DNA from: JAVBNU01 sp031551265
GTDB lineage: Bacteria; Cyanobacteriota; Vampirovibrionia; Gastranaerophilales; Gastranaerophilaceae
Direction of reading: 5' to 3'
Assembly (NCBI GenBank): GCA_031551265.1
Contig: JAVBNU010000056.1
Location: forward strand, 1-32,721
Length of the DNA: 32,721 bases
In this document: positions 1 through 7,242 of the stretch, piece by piece
Numbering within the stretch: position 1 is the first letter of the stretch
Layout of the letters: every line of letters begins with the position of its first letter
Made by a program: the position numbers and the translations under genes
Notes under the pieces: model-generated
The model's database searches: none
What the model saw: only the letters and a program-made list of their open reading frames with translations
Told to the model about the DNA's origin: nothing

Positions 1-762
1 ATAATTGCCTCTGACAAATATATTTTTTTTATGTAATTCTTTTTTCAACTCAGGTACAGGTAATTTTCCAAAGTGGAATATCGACGCTGCAAGCGCCGCA
101 TCAGCTTTAGCAATTTCAAAAACATCAACAAAATGGTCAACCACAGCACCAGCTCCACCTGAAGCAATAACTGGGATATTGACATTTTCAGTGACAAGCT
201 TTGTCATTTCAAGTTCGAATCCTGCCTGTGTGCCGTCCGCATCCATAGAGGTTAGTAAGATTTCACCTGCGCCGAGTTTTTCAACAGTTTTCACCCAGTC
301 AAAAAGTTTCAAGCCTGTATTTTTACGCCCACCGTTAATAAAAACGTAGTAATCATCATCAACACGCTTGCCGTCAACTGCCACAACAATACATTGTGAG
401 CCGAAGAATTCCGAGGATTGTTTTATCAAATCAGGGTTATTTACAGCCTGAGAATTTATTGAAACTTTATCTGCACCGGCTAAAAGCAGTGTTCGCATAT
501 CCTCAATCGTTCTTATGCCGCCGCCAACCGTGAACGGAATAAATACCTGTTTTGCAACAGCTTCAACCATCTTAACCGTTGTTTGTCGCGCTTCATGTGT
601 TGCTGTGATATCCAAAAATACCAACTCATCTGCATTATCGTCGCTGTATTTTTTTGCCAGCTCAACAGGGTCGCCTGCGTATTTTAAGTCCACGAAATTA
701 ACGCCCTTGACTGTTTGTCCGTCTTTCACATCTAAGCAAGGTATTATTCTTTTTGCTAACAT
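1..762 (-). CDS. hisF: Imidazole glycerol phosphate synthase subunit HisF (3' end cut by window)
   Basis: This is the cyclase subunit of histidine biosynthesis. With HisH it uses ammonia from glutamine to turn PRFAR into imidazole glycerol phosphate and AICAR. The reverse-strand translation starts MLAKRIIPCLDVKDG and carries the family's two catalytic aspartates, D11 (PCLDVKDG) and D130 (VVAVDGKR), plus the phosphate-binding segments TVGGGIRT and IASGGAG. It reads open for 254 codons to the window edge; HisF is usually about 250-256 residues, so only the last few residues and the stop are missing. An AAGGAAG ribosome binding site precedes the ATG at 762. It starts 14 bases after the pheS stop, so the two are probably co-transcribed. 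Identification is secure; the pairing with pheS rather than other his genes is mildly unusual. Confidence 0.95.
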   Translation of the reverse strand, partial: MLAKRIIPCLDVKDGQTVKGVNFVDLKYAGDPVELAKKYSDDNADELVFLDITATHEARQTTVKMVEAVAKQVFIPFTVGGGIRTIEDMRTLLLAGADKVSINSQAVNNPDLIKQSSEFFGSQCIVVAVDGKRVDDDYYVFINGGRKNTGLKLFDWVKTVEKLGAGEILLTSMDADGTQAGFELEMTKLVTENVNIPVIASGGAGAVVDHFVDVFEIAKADAALAASIFHFGKLPVPELKKELHKKNIFVRGNY

Positions 763-776
763 TTTATACTTCCTTT

Positions 777-1811
777 TTAAAACTGCTGTAAAAATCTTAC
801 ATCGTTGTTGAAAAAGAGCCTGATATCATCAATTGCCCATTTTAGCATCGATAAACGCTCAATGCCCATTCCGAAAGCGAAACCTGAATATACATCAGGG
901 TCAATACCAACGCTTTTTAGCACGTTTACATCAACCATGCCGGCACCGAGAATTTCAAGCCAACCTGTGCCTGAGCATGTGCGACAACCTTTGCCCTGGC
1001 ATATAATACATTGTACATCAATTTCAGCGCTTGGTTCAGTGAATGGGAAAAAACTTGCACGAAATCTTGTCGGACGTGCAGAACCGAAATAAAGTCTGAT
1101 AAATTCATTCAAGACGCCTTTTAAATCTGCAAATGTTACATCCTTATCAACTAATAAACCTTCGATTTGGTGGAAAAGGTTGTTTTTACGTGCGTTTACA
1201 TCTTCACAGCGGTAAACACGCCCCGGAGTGATTACTCTTATCGGAGGTTTAGAGTTTAACATTTCACGAACCTGAGAGGTGGAAGTCTGGCTGCGCAATA
1301 TAACTTTGTCATTTATAGTCGTATAAAACGTGTCCTGCATATCACGAGCAGGGTGGTCAGGCGGAAAATTCAACATATCAAAGTTATAATACTCAGTTTC
1401 AACTTCGGGGTTGTTTTCATTTTTAACCAGCGAAAACCCCATTCCCTGAAAAATTTCCACAATTTCATTAATCGTTTTTGTGATAGGGTGAACTTTGCCC
1501 ATTGGTGCGTATCTGCCGGGTAATGTTATATCAATAGTTTCAGTCTCTAATTTTTTATTTAGCTCAATTTTCTGCAACTCTGACAATTTTTCAGTCAATT
1601 TACCCTCAAGCTCAACAGTGATACTATTAGCTAGGGGGCCAACAATTCTTTTTTGCTCATCTGATAAATCTTTTAAATTTTTCTTGATATCAGTAAGCTC
1701 GCTCTTACGGCTGAGATATTGGTTTCTAACTTCTTCCAATCCGGCCAAATCAGCTATTTTTTCAATATCTTTTAATGCGTATTGATGTATTTGCTCTAAT
1801 TTTTCTTTCAT
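777..1811 (-). CDS. pheS: Phenylalanine--tRNA ligase alpha subunit
   Basis: Catalytic subunit of the cytoplasmic (PheST)2 enzyme that charges tRNA-Phe. The 344-residue length is normal. The first ~100 residues form the usual N-terminal helical coiled coil, and the class II core follows: FHQIEGLLVD (motif 2 region) and FAFGMGIERLSMLKW (motif 3). Near residue 270 there is a CxxC-x4-CxxC cluster (CIICQGKGCRTC) directly before GTGWLEILGAGM, a form found in many bacterial PheS proteins but not in E. coli. The ATG at 1811 is preceded by AGAGG at 5 bases, and a good promoter lies just upstream (1838-1866). pheT is not adjacent within this window, so the two subunits are encoded apart or pheT lies elsewhere; hisF follows instead. 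Confidence is high. Confidence 0.97.
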   Translation of the reverse strand: MKEKLEQIHQYALKDIEKIADLAGLEEVRNQYLSRKSELTDIKKNLKDLSDEQKRIVGPLANSITVELEGKLTEKLSELQKIELNKKLETETIDITLPGRYAPMGKVHPITKTINEIVEIFQGMGFSLVKNENNPEVETEYYNFDMLNFPPDHPARDMQDTFYTTINDKVILRSQTSTSQVREMLNSKPPIRVITPGRVYRCEDVNARKNNLFHQIEGLLVDKDVTFADLKGVLNEFIRLYFGSARPTRFRASFFPFTEPSAEIDVQCIICQGKGCRTCSGTGWLEILGAGMVDVNVLKSVGIDPDVYSGFAFGMGIERLSMLKWAIDDIRLFFNNDVRFLQQF

Positions 1812-1837
1812 TTCAACCTCTGACTCTAGTTTTCTTA

Positions 1838-1866
1838 ATTATAAAACAAACGAAAAATCAGGTCAA
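1838..1866 (-). promoter_or_regulatory. Sigma70-type promoter for pheS-hisF
   Basis: On the minus strand TTGACC (1866 to 1861) and TATAAT (1843 to 1838) are separated by 17 bases, a near-consensus housekeeping promoter. Transcription would begin near 1831, giving a leader of about 20 bases before the pheS ATG at 1811. There is no room for a T-box or peptide leader, so pheS-hisF looks constitutively expressed. Seen directly; activity is inferred. Confidence 0.75.
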
Positions 1867-1873
1867 AACCAGC

Positions 1874-2182
1874 TTATTTTTGTCTGTGAGTGATTATACG
1901 AGATTCATCGCGAACATTGTTGATAATTTCAGTCTCAACTTTTTTCCCGGTTTTAGGATTAAATCTGATTATCTTCGAGCAAGGAAGTTCTAAAACACCT
2001 CTTTCAATCAATATACCTCTGCTATTGAAACTTTCATAGCATTCTCTGCCATATCTGTCAACTGAATCAACCGTTTGATTTTTTGGGCTTCTGGTCACTC
2101 TGCCTCTGCGTAGAGTGCCATGTATGTCTGCAACCATTTTTTTTGTGCGGGGAGTCACAACATTAACACGTATTACATTCAT
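1874..2182 (-). CDS. Small basic hypothetical protein (102 aa)
   Basis: I do not recognise this protein. It has 102 residues and is rich in Arg, Lys, Val and Ile, with no signal peptide or membrane segment, so it should be cytoplasmic. It begins MNVIRVNVVTPRTKKMVADI and contains a basic stretch (GTLRRGRVTR). The composition would suit a nucleic-acid-binding or ribosome-associated protein, but no motif proves that. The start is supported by AGGA eight bases before the ATG at 2182, and a promoter (TTGGCT-N17-TATTAT) lies at 2226-2254. It sits upstream of pheS on the same strand, but pheS has its own promoter just after this stop. It is divergent from the hypothetical membrane protein at 2361. 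The good initiation signals argue for a real gene. Confidence 0.7.
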   Translation of the reverse strand: MNVIRVNVVTPRTKKMVADIHGTLRRGRVTRSPKNQTVDSVDRYGRECYESFNSRGILIERGVLELPCSKIIRFNPKTGKKVETEIINNVRDESRIITHRQK

Positions 2183-2225
2183 ATTCTCATTCCTATCTTA
2201 TCTAAATACAACTATTACACTTATA

Positions 2226-2254
2226 ATAATAAAGTAAAAAGAATCACAAGCCAA
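2226..2254 (-). promoter_or_regulatory. Promoter for the 102-aa hypothetical gene
   Basis: Minus-strand TTGGCT (2254 to 2249), a 17-base spacer and TATTAT (2231 to 2226) form a plausible sigma70 promoter about 44 bases upstream of the ATG at 2182. The surrounding 180-base divergent region is very AT-rich. I see no equally good promoter for the plus-strand gene at 2361. Confidence 0.5.
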
Positions 2255-2360
2255 TAAAACGTTAAAATTTGTAAACTTTTTTATAATTTTGGCTAAAAAT
2301 GTGCAAAAAAATTTATGTTTATTTTTATATTAAGTATACAAGTGTAATATGGAGGTTGGC

Positions 2361-3203
2361 GTGACCAAAATGGAAGCTATAAGCAGTAGACCCGTAATAA
2401 CAGCAGAAAACAACAGAATAGCAGATGCCGTAAAGGATAGTAGTGCTGCCACAAGTTTTGTGAAAGTGAATGACTCTAGATATGGTGTTCAGCGTATTAT
2501 TGCTGCACCTAAAGCGACTACTGATGTATTTTTAAATAACAAAAAAGAAGAGAACAAACACAGGCTAATGATTGACGGCATAAGTGCAGGTGTTTTGGGT
2601 ATTACAGGTGCAATATTTGGCCGTGTATCCAGAGGCATGAATGTGCATGCCTTATTGTACGGCGCCGGCGGTGCAGCTATGGGTTTAGGTGGTGCTTTAT
2701 TTTATAACTACTTCAAGAAAAACAATCTTAACAATCAATTTATTGACTCAAATATAAATAATGTCGTTGAGCGCGCTCCGGGTGCTACTGCAAATATTAC
2801 TAATGCAGAATATGTTCCAATCGGTACTGTGACAGTCGGGCCACGCGATACAGACGGTAACAGAACCGTGAAAGTAATGGAATTCGACGAAGGTATTTTC
2901 CAATACAAAAACTATGATTCAACCGAGCAAGAAGTAAACACGCTTTTGCAAGGAAGCAAGGACGAAGTTCGCAGAAATAAATATATGATAATGATTCCCA
3001 CTGCCACAGTTATTGGAGGCTCTATTATTGGCGCCGCACTTCGTAAATCATTGATACCTTCATTCTTGGGTGCTGTCGCGGGATTTGGAGTCGGTATTGT
3101 GGCTGATTTAGCGCTGTTGGCGAAAAAGCATGCTTCACCTATCGTGCAATTTACCGATGCGAAAGAACAATCTAACGCACCTGTAATCTCTAGTGAGTCA
3201 TAA
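2361..3203 (+). CDS. Hypothetical membrane-associated protein with Gly/Ala-rich hydrophobic hairpins
   Basis: I do not recognise a family. The best start is the GTG at 2361: GGAGG (2351-2355) sits five bases upstream, and an in-frame ATG at 2349 overlaps that ribosome binding site, so it is unlikely to be used. This gives 280 residues. Hydrophobic Gly/Ala-rich segments lie at about residues 70-87 and 97-117, and again at 208-225 and 231-252. They form two similar hairpins separated by a polar domain of about 90 residues that contains a VxVGPRDTDGNRTVKVMEFDEG stretch. There is no classical signal peptide; the N-terminal 65 residues are polar. The paired glycine-rich hairpins suggest membrane insertion or glycine-zipper packing. 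The gene ends where the candidate structured RNA begins. The function is unknown. Confidence 0.75.
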   Translation: MTKMEAISSRPVITAENNRIADAVKDSSAATSFVKVNDSRYGVQRIIAAPKATTDVFLNNKKEENKHRLMIDGISAGVLGITGAIFGRVSRGMNVHALLYGAGGAAMGLGGALFYNYFKKNNLNNQFIDSNINNVVERAPGATANITNAEYVPIGTVTVGPRDTDGNRTVKVMEFDEGIFQYKNYDSTEQEVNTLLQGSKDEVRRNKYMIMIPTATVIGGSIIGAALRKSLIPSFLGAVAGFGVGIVADLALLAKKHASPIVQFTDAKEQSNAPVISSES

Positions 3204-3528
3204 CGTTTTGAAAGTTTGAATAATACGTTCATAGTCAATCCGACAGACCCTGCGACCGGGTCGGCGCCGCAACATTAACGACTATTATGCAGCTCCATAA
3301 CAAATGCTTCAGGGTGACATGAATGCTTGTAGTCATGCTGAAGCGCTAAATAAAGCGTTATGTGACCAGGCGTCTGTGTTCAGGCTTGAGATGTAGGCGA
3401 CAAAGGAGCCGTACATATCAGGATACTTGTACAAGTGCATCTGTCAGATTATCGTTGAATTTACTCTTGGTACGAGGGCTTAAGAGTAAACAAAATGAAG
3501 TTCTTATAGCAAAGTGTCTATAACGTTA
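3201..3528 (+). ncRNA. Candidate structured noncoding RNA between a hypothetical gene and gatC
   Basis: This stretch has no credible ORF and is richer in G+C than its AT-rich flanks. It shows a consistent nested set of stems: closing TAACGTT 3201-3207 / AACGTTA 3522-3528; ATTAACGA 3274-3281 / TCGTT(G)AAT 3452-3460; ATGCA 3287-3291 / TGCAT 3436-3440; GCTCC 3292-3296 / GGAGC 3405-3409; ATAAC 3297-3301 / GTTAT 3357-3361; GCTTCAG 3306-3312 / CTGAAGC 3338-3344; CGTCT 3371-3375 / AGGCG 3395-3399; GTACA 3411-3415 / TGTAC 3428-3432; and TTTACTCTT 3460-3468 / AAGAGTAAA 3482-3490. A 5' hairpin uses GACCC 3246-3250 / GGGTC 3258-3262. ATAGTC 3231-3236 could alternatively pair with GACTAT 3280-3285. I find no hallmarks of RNase P RNA, tmRNA, SRP RNA or a T-box. 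The strand is inferred from the neighbouring genes and stem GU pairs only. Confidence 0.55.
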
Positions 3529-3604
3529 AATTAATGTAAATTATTATAAAAATAATAGAAAAAAAAATGCTACTGTGGTAAAAATAGTATATGGAGATAT
3601 TCTT

Positions 3605-3886
3605 ATGATTACTATTAAAGATGTAGAGCATGTAGCGAAATTAGCGCGTTTGAAATTAACGGAAGATGAAAAAGTAATGTTCACCAAGCAGCTTGATGAT
3701 GTTATCAAGTATGTTGAGCAGATGAATGAGGTTGATACAACAGGTGTCGAGCCCATGTCGCATGCTATTCCACTTACGAATGTTATGCGTGAAGATGTAG
3801 TCGTGTACAACAATACAAAAGAAGAGTTGATGCAGAATGCTCCTGAGGAGGAAGACGGCTTTTTCAAAGTGCCGAAAATTAATTAA
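3605..3886 (+). CDS. gatC: Asp-tRNA(Asn)/Glu-tRNA(Gln) amidotransferase subunit C
   Basis: GatC is the small scaffold of the GatCAB complex, which amidates misacylated Glu-tRNA(Gln) and Asp-tRNA(Asn). The 93-residue product starts MITIKDVEHVAKLARLKLTE and has the family's helical hairpin followed by the loop with VEQMNEVDTTGVEPMSHA and a C-terminal FFKVPKIN, all typical. The ATG at 3605 has GGAG eight bases upstream; an in-frame GTG at 3575 would add ten residues but lacks family support. gatA and gatB are not next to it. pyrG follows after 18 bases, so gatC-pyrG is probably one transcript. The structured noncoding segment lies just upstream. Its presence implies an indirect route to Gln-tRNA and/or Asn-tRNA in this organism. 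Confidence 0.95.
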   Translation: MITIKDVEHVAKLARLKLTEDEKVMFTKQLDDVIKYVEQMNEVDTTGVEPMSHAIPLTNVMREDVVVYNNTKEELMQNAPEEEDGFFKVPKIN

Positions 3887-3904
3887 ACAAAAAAGAGGTT
3901 GGGG

Positions 3905-5554
3905 ATGAATACAAAATATATTTTTATAACAGGTGGCGTTGTTTCTTCTTTAGGGAAGGGTATAGTAGCTGCCTCGCTCGGTAAGTTATTAACAGCAAGA
4001 GGCTATTCGGTTGTTATACAAAAGTTTGACCCGTACATAAACGTTGACCCCGGTACAATGAGCCCGTTTCAGCATGGCGAGGTCTTTGTAACCGATGATG
4101 GCGGCGAGACTGACTTAGATTTGGGTCACTACGAGCGTTTCACAAACACAAGTCTCGGTAAAGTAAACAGCGTAACTTCGGGCAGTATTTATCAAAAAGT
4201 TATTAAAAAAGAAAGACGCGGAGATTATCTCGGTGCGACTGTTCAGACGATTCCTCATATTACAAATGAAATTAAAGCCCGCATCAAAAAAGCGGCTGAG
4301 CAATTCAAGCCTGATTTCTTAATTACTGAAATTGGTGGCACAATAGGCGATATTGAAGGCTTGCCGTTCATTGAGGCAATAAGACAATTTAGAGCCGAAG
4401 AGCCGTACGGTTCAACGCTATCTATACATACAACGCTTGTTCCGTACCTGCCTACAGCCGGTGAAGTGAAAACAAAACCGTCACAACACAGCGTAGCGAT
4501 GCTTCGCAGCCATGGTATTCAGCCTGAAATTTTGGTGTGCAGAACTTCAAAACCATTACCGAAGAATGAGCGCGAAAAACTGGCTCTGTTCTGTTCAGTG
4601 CCAAAGGATGCAGTTATTGAGTGCCGCGATTTGAAGAGTATTTATGAAGTACCACTTGCGCTTGAAGAGGAAAGACTTGCAAGTGTTGTGCTAAATCGTT
4701 TAATGATGTCTGACAAAGCGCCGGACTTAAAAAGTTGGATGCAGCTTGTTGACAGAATTAAAAATCCAAAACGCACATTTAAAATCGCGATTGCAGGAAA
4801 ATATACTAAGCTTTCAGACGCATATTTATCTGTTGTTGAATCGCTCAAGCATGCCGGATACCAGCATGATGCGCAGGTTGAAATCAAATGGATTGACTCA
4901 GAAAGTTGTATTGATTTTGCGAAAGCAAAAGAGATTTTATCTGATGTTAACGGCTTGGTTGTCCCGGGTGGGTTTGGTGTTCGTGGAATTGAGGGCAAAC
5001 TCAACGTCATAAAATATGCGCGCGAAAATAATTTACCGTTCCTCGGTTTGTGCCTTGGCATGCAGTGTGCAGTGATTGAATATGCTCGAAATGTTGCCGG
5101 CATGAAAGAGGCAAACAGTGCCGAGTTCGATGAAAATACAAACCAACCTGTAATTGACCTCATGTCCGAGCAAAAAAATGTTAAAGGTTATGGTGGTACA
5201 ATGCGACTTGGGCAATACGAGTGCCACTTATTAGAAAACTCAAAAGTTCACAAGATGTATAAAGCCACAAAAATATTCGAACGTCACAGGCATAGATATG
5301 AAGTAAACAACGAATTCAGAGATGCTATCGGCGAGGCAGGACTTGTATTCTCAGGTGTTTCACCTGACAATATGCTTGTTGAGATAGTTGAGCTGCCTAA
5401 AAACGATTGGTTCGTCGCATGTCAATTCCACCCTGAATTCAAGTCACGCCCTGAACACCCACACCCGTTGTTTACAGGATTGATGAGTGCAATTGCAAAA
5501 CAGGCTGAGCCTCCAAAATCTAAAGCAGCTAAAAAACTCGCAATAGTTAAATAA
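3905..5554 (+). CDS. pyrG: CTP synthase
   Basis: Makes CTP from UTP, ATP and glutamine, the last step of pyrimidine nucleotide synthesis. The N-terminal synthetase domain opens with KYIFITGGVVSSLGKG, the phosphate-binding loop, and contains the conserved QKFDPYINVDPGTMSPFQHGE and EIGGTIGDIEG segments. The C-terminal class I glutamine amidotransferase domain (from about residue 290) has the nucleophile C383 in LGLCLGMQ and the H509-P-E511 pair in CQFHPEF. The length of 549 residues is standard. I chose ATG 3905, six bases after AGAGG, over an in-frame TTG at 3899 that would add only two residues. The short Lys/Ala-rich tail after residue 530 is usual variation. The enzyme is normally allosterically regulated by GTP and CTP. 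Co-transcription with gatC is likely. Confidence 0.97.
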   Translation: MNTKYIFITGGVVSSLGKGIVAASLGKLLTARGYSVVIQKFDPYINVDPGTMSPFQHGEVFVTDDGGETDLDLGHYERFTNTSLGKVNSVTSGSIYQKVIKKERRGDYLGATVQTIPHITNEIKARIKKAAEQFKPDFLITEIGGTIGDIEGLPFIEAIRQFRAEEPYGSTLSIHTTLVPYLPTAGEVKTKPSQHSVAMLRSHGIQPEILVCRTSKPLPKNEREKLALFCSVPKDAVIECRDLKSIYEVPLALEEERLASVVLNRLMMSDKAPDLKSWMQLVDRIKNPKRTFKIAIAGKYTKLSDAYLSVVESLKHAGYQHDAQVEIKWIDSESCIDFAKAKEILSDVNGLVVPGGFGVRGIEGKLNVIKYARENNLPFLGLCLGMQCAVIEYARNVAGMKEANSAEFDENTNQPVIDLMSEQKNVKGYGGTMRLGQYECHLLENSKVHKMYKATKIFERHRHRYEVNNEFRDAIGEAGLVFSGVSPDNMLVEIVELPKNDWFVACQFHPEFKSRPEHPHPLFTGLMSAIAKQAEPPKSKAAKKLAIVK

Positions 5555-5563
5555 ACTATTTTT

Positions 5564-5631
5564 GAGTTTTGGAGATATACTTCCATAACTTGGTAAAATC
5601 ACAAAGTTTTGGAAATGCGCTTCCAAAACTT
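5564..5631 (+). repeat. Tandem pair of palindromes upstream of the DUF4143 ATPase
   Basis: Two copies of the same inverted repeat lie 40 bases apart. The second is perfect: AAGTTTTGGAA (5604-5614), a six-base spacer, TTCCAAAACTT (5621-5631). The first is degenerate, with arms 5564-5574 and 5581-5591 and again a six-base spacer. The right arm of the perfect copy overlaps the -35 hexamer (5630-5635) of the ATPase promoter by two bases. Position and symmetry suggest an operator for a dimeric regulator; a DNA or RNA hairpin signal is the alternative. Confidence 0.7.
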
Positions 5632-5657
5632 GACTTTATCTTTAAATGCCCTATAAT
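5630..5657 (+). promoter_or_regulatory. Strong promoter of the DUF4143 ATPase gene
   Basis: TTGACT (5630-5635), a 16-base spacer and a perfect TATAAT (5652-5657) form a near-consensus promoter. The expected transcript start near 5664 leaves only about a dozen bases before the ATG at 5676, just enough for the AAAGGA ribosome binding site (5664-5669). It also argues against the in-frame ATG at 5646, which lies upstream of the -10 box. Confidence 0.8.
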
Positions 5658-5675
5658 AAAGATAAAGGACCCGTA

Positions 5676-6869
5676 ATGATTAGACGTAAAATATTTTTTG
5701 AAAGACTTAAAGGCTTTAAAGATAAACAGCTGATAAAAGTAGTTTCTGGCATTAGAAGATGCGGGAAATCTACGCTGTTGCAGATGTTTCAGGAGTACTT
5801 GCTTGAGAATGGTGTTAATCAGAATCAAATTATTTCAATAAATTTTGAAAACCCGGACTATGAAACGCTTAATAATTATAAAGCGCTTTATAGTTATATC
5901 GAAAAAAAATTAATTAAAAATAAAAAAAACTATGTATTTTTGGATGAGATTCAAAATGTTGCTGAATACCAAAAGGCTGTAGATGGCTTGTATATCAAAG
6001 ACAATGTGGATTTGTACATTACAGGTTCTAATGCTTATTTTTTATCGGGTGAGCTGGCAACTCTTTTATCAGGACGCTATGTCGAAATTGAGATGCTGCC
6101 ATTGTCGTTTAAGGAATATTTATCTGCTTTTCGTGATAAAACCAATTTACCTGATAAATACCGCAATTACTTGGTAAACAGCTCATTCCCTTACACTCTT
6201 GAATTAAAAGATAGCGAACAAATCAGAGTGTATCTCGATGGTATCTATAGTACGGTTATCTTAAAAGATGTTGTGGCAAGAAAAAACGTATCTGATGTGG
6301 GTATGCTTGAAAGTATTGTCAGGTATATGTTTGATAATATCGGCAATCTCACAACGACAAAGAAAATCAGTGACACTATGACTTCGGCCGGGCGTAAAAT
6401 TTCCAATCACACTGTAGAGAATTATATTTCTGCATTATTGGATTGTTTTATTTTGTATAAAGCCGGTCGTTATGACGTTAAAGGGAAGCAGCATTTGCAA
6501 ACTAATGAAAAATATTATCTGGTGGATATTGGATTGCGATATTTTTTGCTTGGGAGCAAAAAAGCTGATATGGGGCGAATATTAGAAAACGTTGTGTACT
6601 TGGAGCTATTGCGGCGCGGTTATGAAGTTTATGTTGGCAAGGTTGGGCCGTTGGAAGTAGATTTTGTGGCGATAAAAAATAGTGACGTAGAATATTATCA
6701 AATTGCTCAAACTGTGCAAGTTGAGGAAACTTTAGACAGGGAGTTGGAACCTCTTCGAAAAATCAAGGATCATAATCCTAAATATCTGTTAACACTGGAT
6801 AATGAGCCTAATGTTTCGCATGATGGTATAAAGCAAATTTATGCTCTTGATTGGCTGCTTGGGAAATAA
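5676..6869 (+). CDS. AAA-type ATPase with C-terminal DUF4143 (ATPase of the AAA_14 family)
   Basis: The product is a 397-residue cytosolic ATPase. Walker A is GIRRCGKST at residues 25-33, Walker B is YVFLDEIQ with D90 and E91, and a sensor-like TGSN ends at N119. The C-terminal half has the DUF4143 features: YLDGIYSTVILKDVVAR, a winged-helix-like middle, then LENVVYLELLRRGYEVYVG and VDFVAIK, which recalls a degenerate PD-(D/E)XK nuclease-like end (E-x-D-F-V-x-x-K). The family is widespread, often in many copies per genome, and its role is still poorly known. Start ATG 5676 follows AAAGGA at six bases. It is a single-gene unit with its own promoter and palindromes, and it ends two bases from the convergent aroH stop. 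Such cargo-like solitary genes are probably mobile. Family assignment is firm; function is open. Confidence 0.9.
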   Translation: MIRRKIFFERLKGFKDKQLIKVVSGIRRCGKSTLLQMFQEYLLENGVNQNQIISINFENPDYETLNNYKALYSYIEKKLIKNKKNYVFLDEIQNVAEYQKAVDGLYIKDNVDLYITGSNAYFLSGELATLLSGRYVEIEMLPLSFKEYLSAFRDKTNLPDKYRNYLVNSSFPYTLELKDSEQIRVYLDGIYSTVILKDVVARKNVSDVGMLESIVRYMFDNIGNLTTTKKISDTMTSAGRKISNHTVENYISALLDCFILYKAGRYDVKGKQHLQTNEKYYLVDIGLRYFLLGSKKADMGRILENVVYLELLRRGYEVYVGKVGPLEVDFVAIKNSDVEYYQIAQTVQVEETLDRELEPLRKIKDHNPKYLLTLDNEPNVSHDGIKQIYALDWLLGK

Positions 6870-6871
6870 AA

Positions 6872-7240
6872 TTACTTTTGCAGGTCTGTGCGTAGCTTTG
6901 CCGCGCTTTTGAGATAAACGTGTTTAATTTCTTCTTGCGTTTTGTATGTATTTATAACGATTAAAGCGCGCAGGCACTTAGGGATTGAATTTGGCACATT
7001 CAGCTCGTTGTAGCACATCATCGGAATGAGCGCCCAATTAAAATGTTCGCGTACAAACTTTGCCGGAAATTGGGCGTTTATATCATTCGTTGATGTAAAA
7101 ATAACATGAGAAATATCTTCGGTGTTTATATCATTTTCTGCAATCAAAGCACCTACCAGCTCAATCGTTGCGGATTTAATATCTGCTTCAGTGTTATTGT
7201 CAACGCTAATCGCTCCTCTTACGCCACGAGAATATGTCAT
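6872..7240 (-). CDS. aroH: Chorismate mutase, monofunctional AroH class
   Basis: Converts chorismate to prephenate on the path to Phe and Tyr. The 122-residue protein matches the trimeric AroH class of Bacillus subtilis rather than the helical AroQ class. All active-site residues I know for that class are visible, displaced by one: R8 (RGVRGA), F58 (AQFPAK), C76 and E79 (MMCYNELNVP), R91 (KCLRALI) and Y109 (HVYLKSAAKLR). It is the last gene of the def-fmt-aroH transcript; its ATG is two bases after the fmt stop, with GGAG upstream. The stop is two bases from that of the convergent ATPase gene, with no obvious terminator between them. This enzyme class is common in Firmicutes and cyanobacteria. 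Identification is very secure. Confidence 0.96.
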   Translation of the reverse strand: MTYSRGVRGAISVDNNTEADIKSATIELVGALIAENDINTEDISHVIFTSTNDINAQFPAKFVREHFNWALIPMMCYNELNVPNSIPKCLRALIVINTYKTQEEIKHVYLKSAAKLRTDLQK

Positions 7241-7242
7241 AA

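Noticed and set aside
2349..2360. Upstream ATG as the start of the 2361 gene
   Set aside because: It overlaps the GGAGG ribosome binding site; GTG 2361 has correct spacing.
3201..3528. Known RNA (RNase P, tmRNA, SRP RNA, T-box) in the gap before gatC
   Set aside because: None of the conserved core sequences of these RNAs could be found on either strand by eye.
5646..5675. ATG at 5646 as the ATPase start
   Set aside because: It lies upstream of the -10 box, so it would not be transcribed from the strong promoter; ATG 5676 has AAAGGA.
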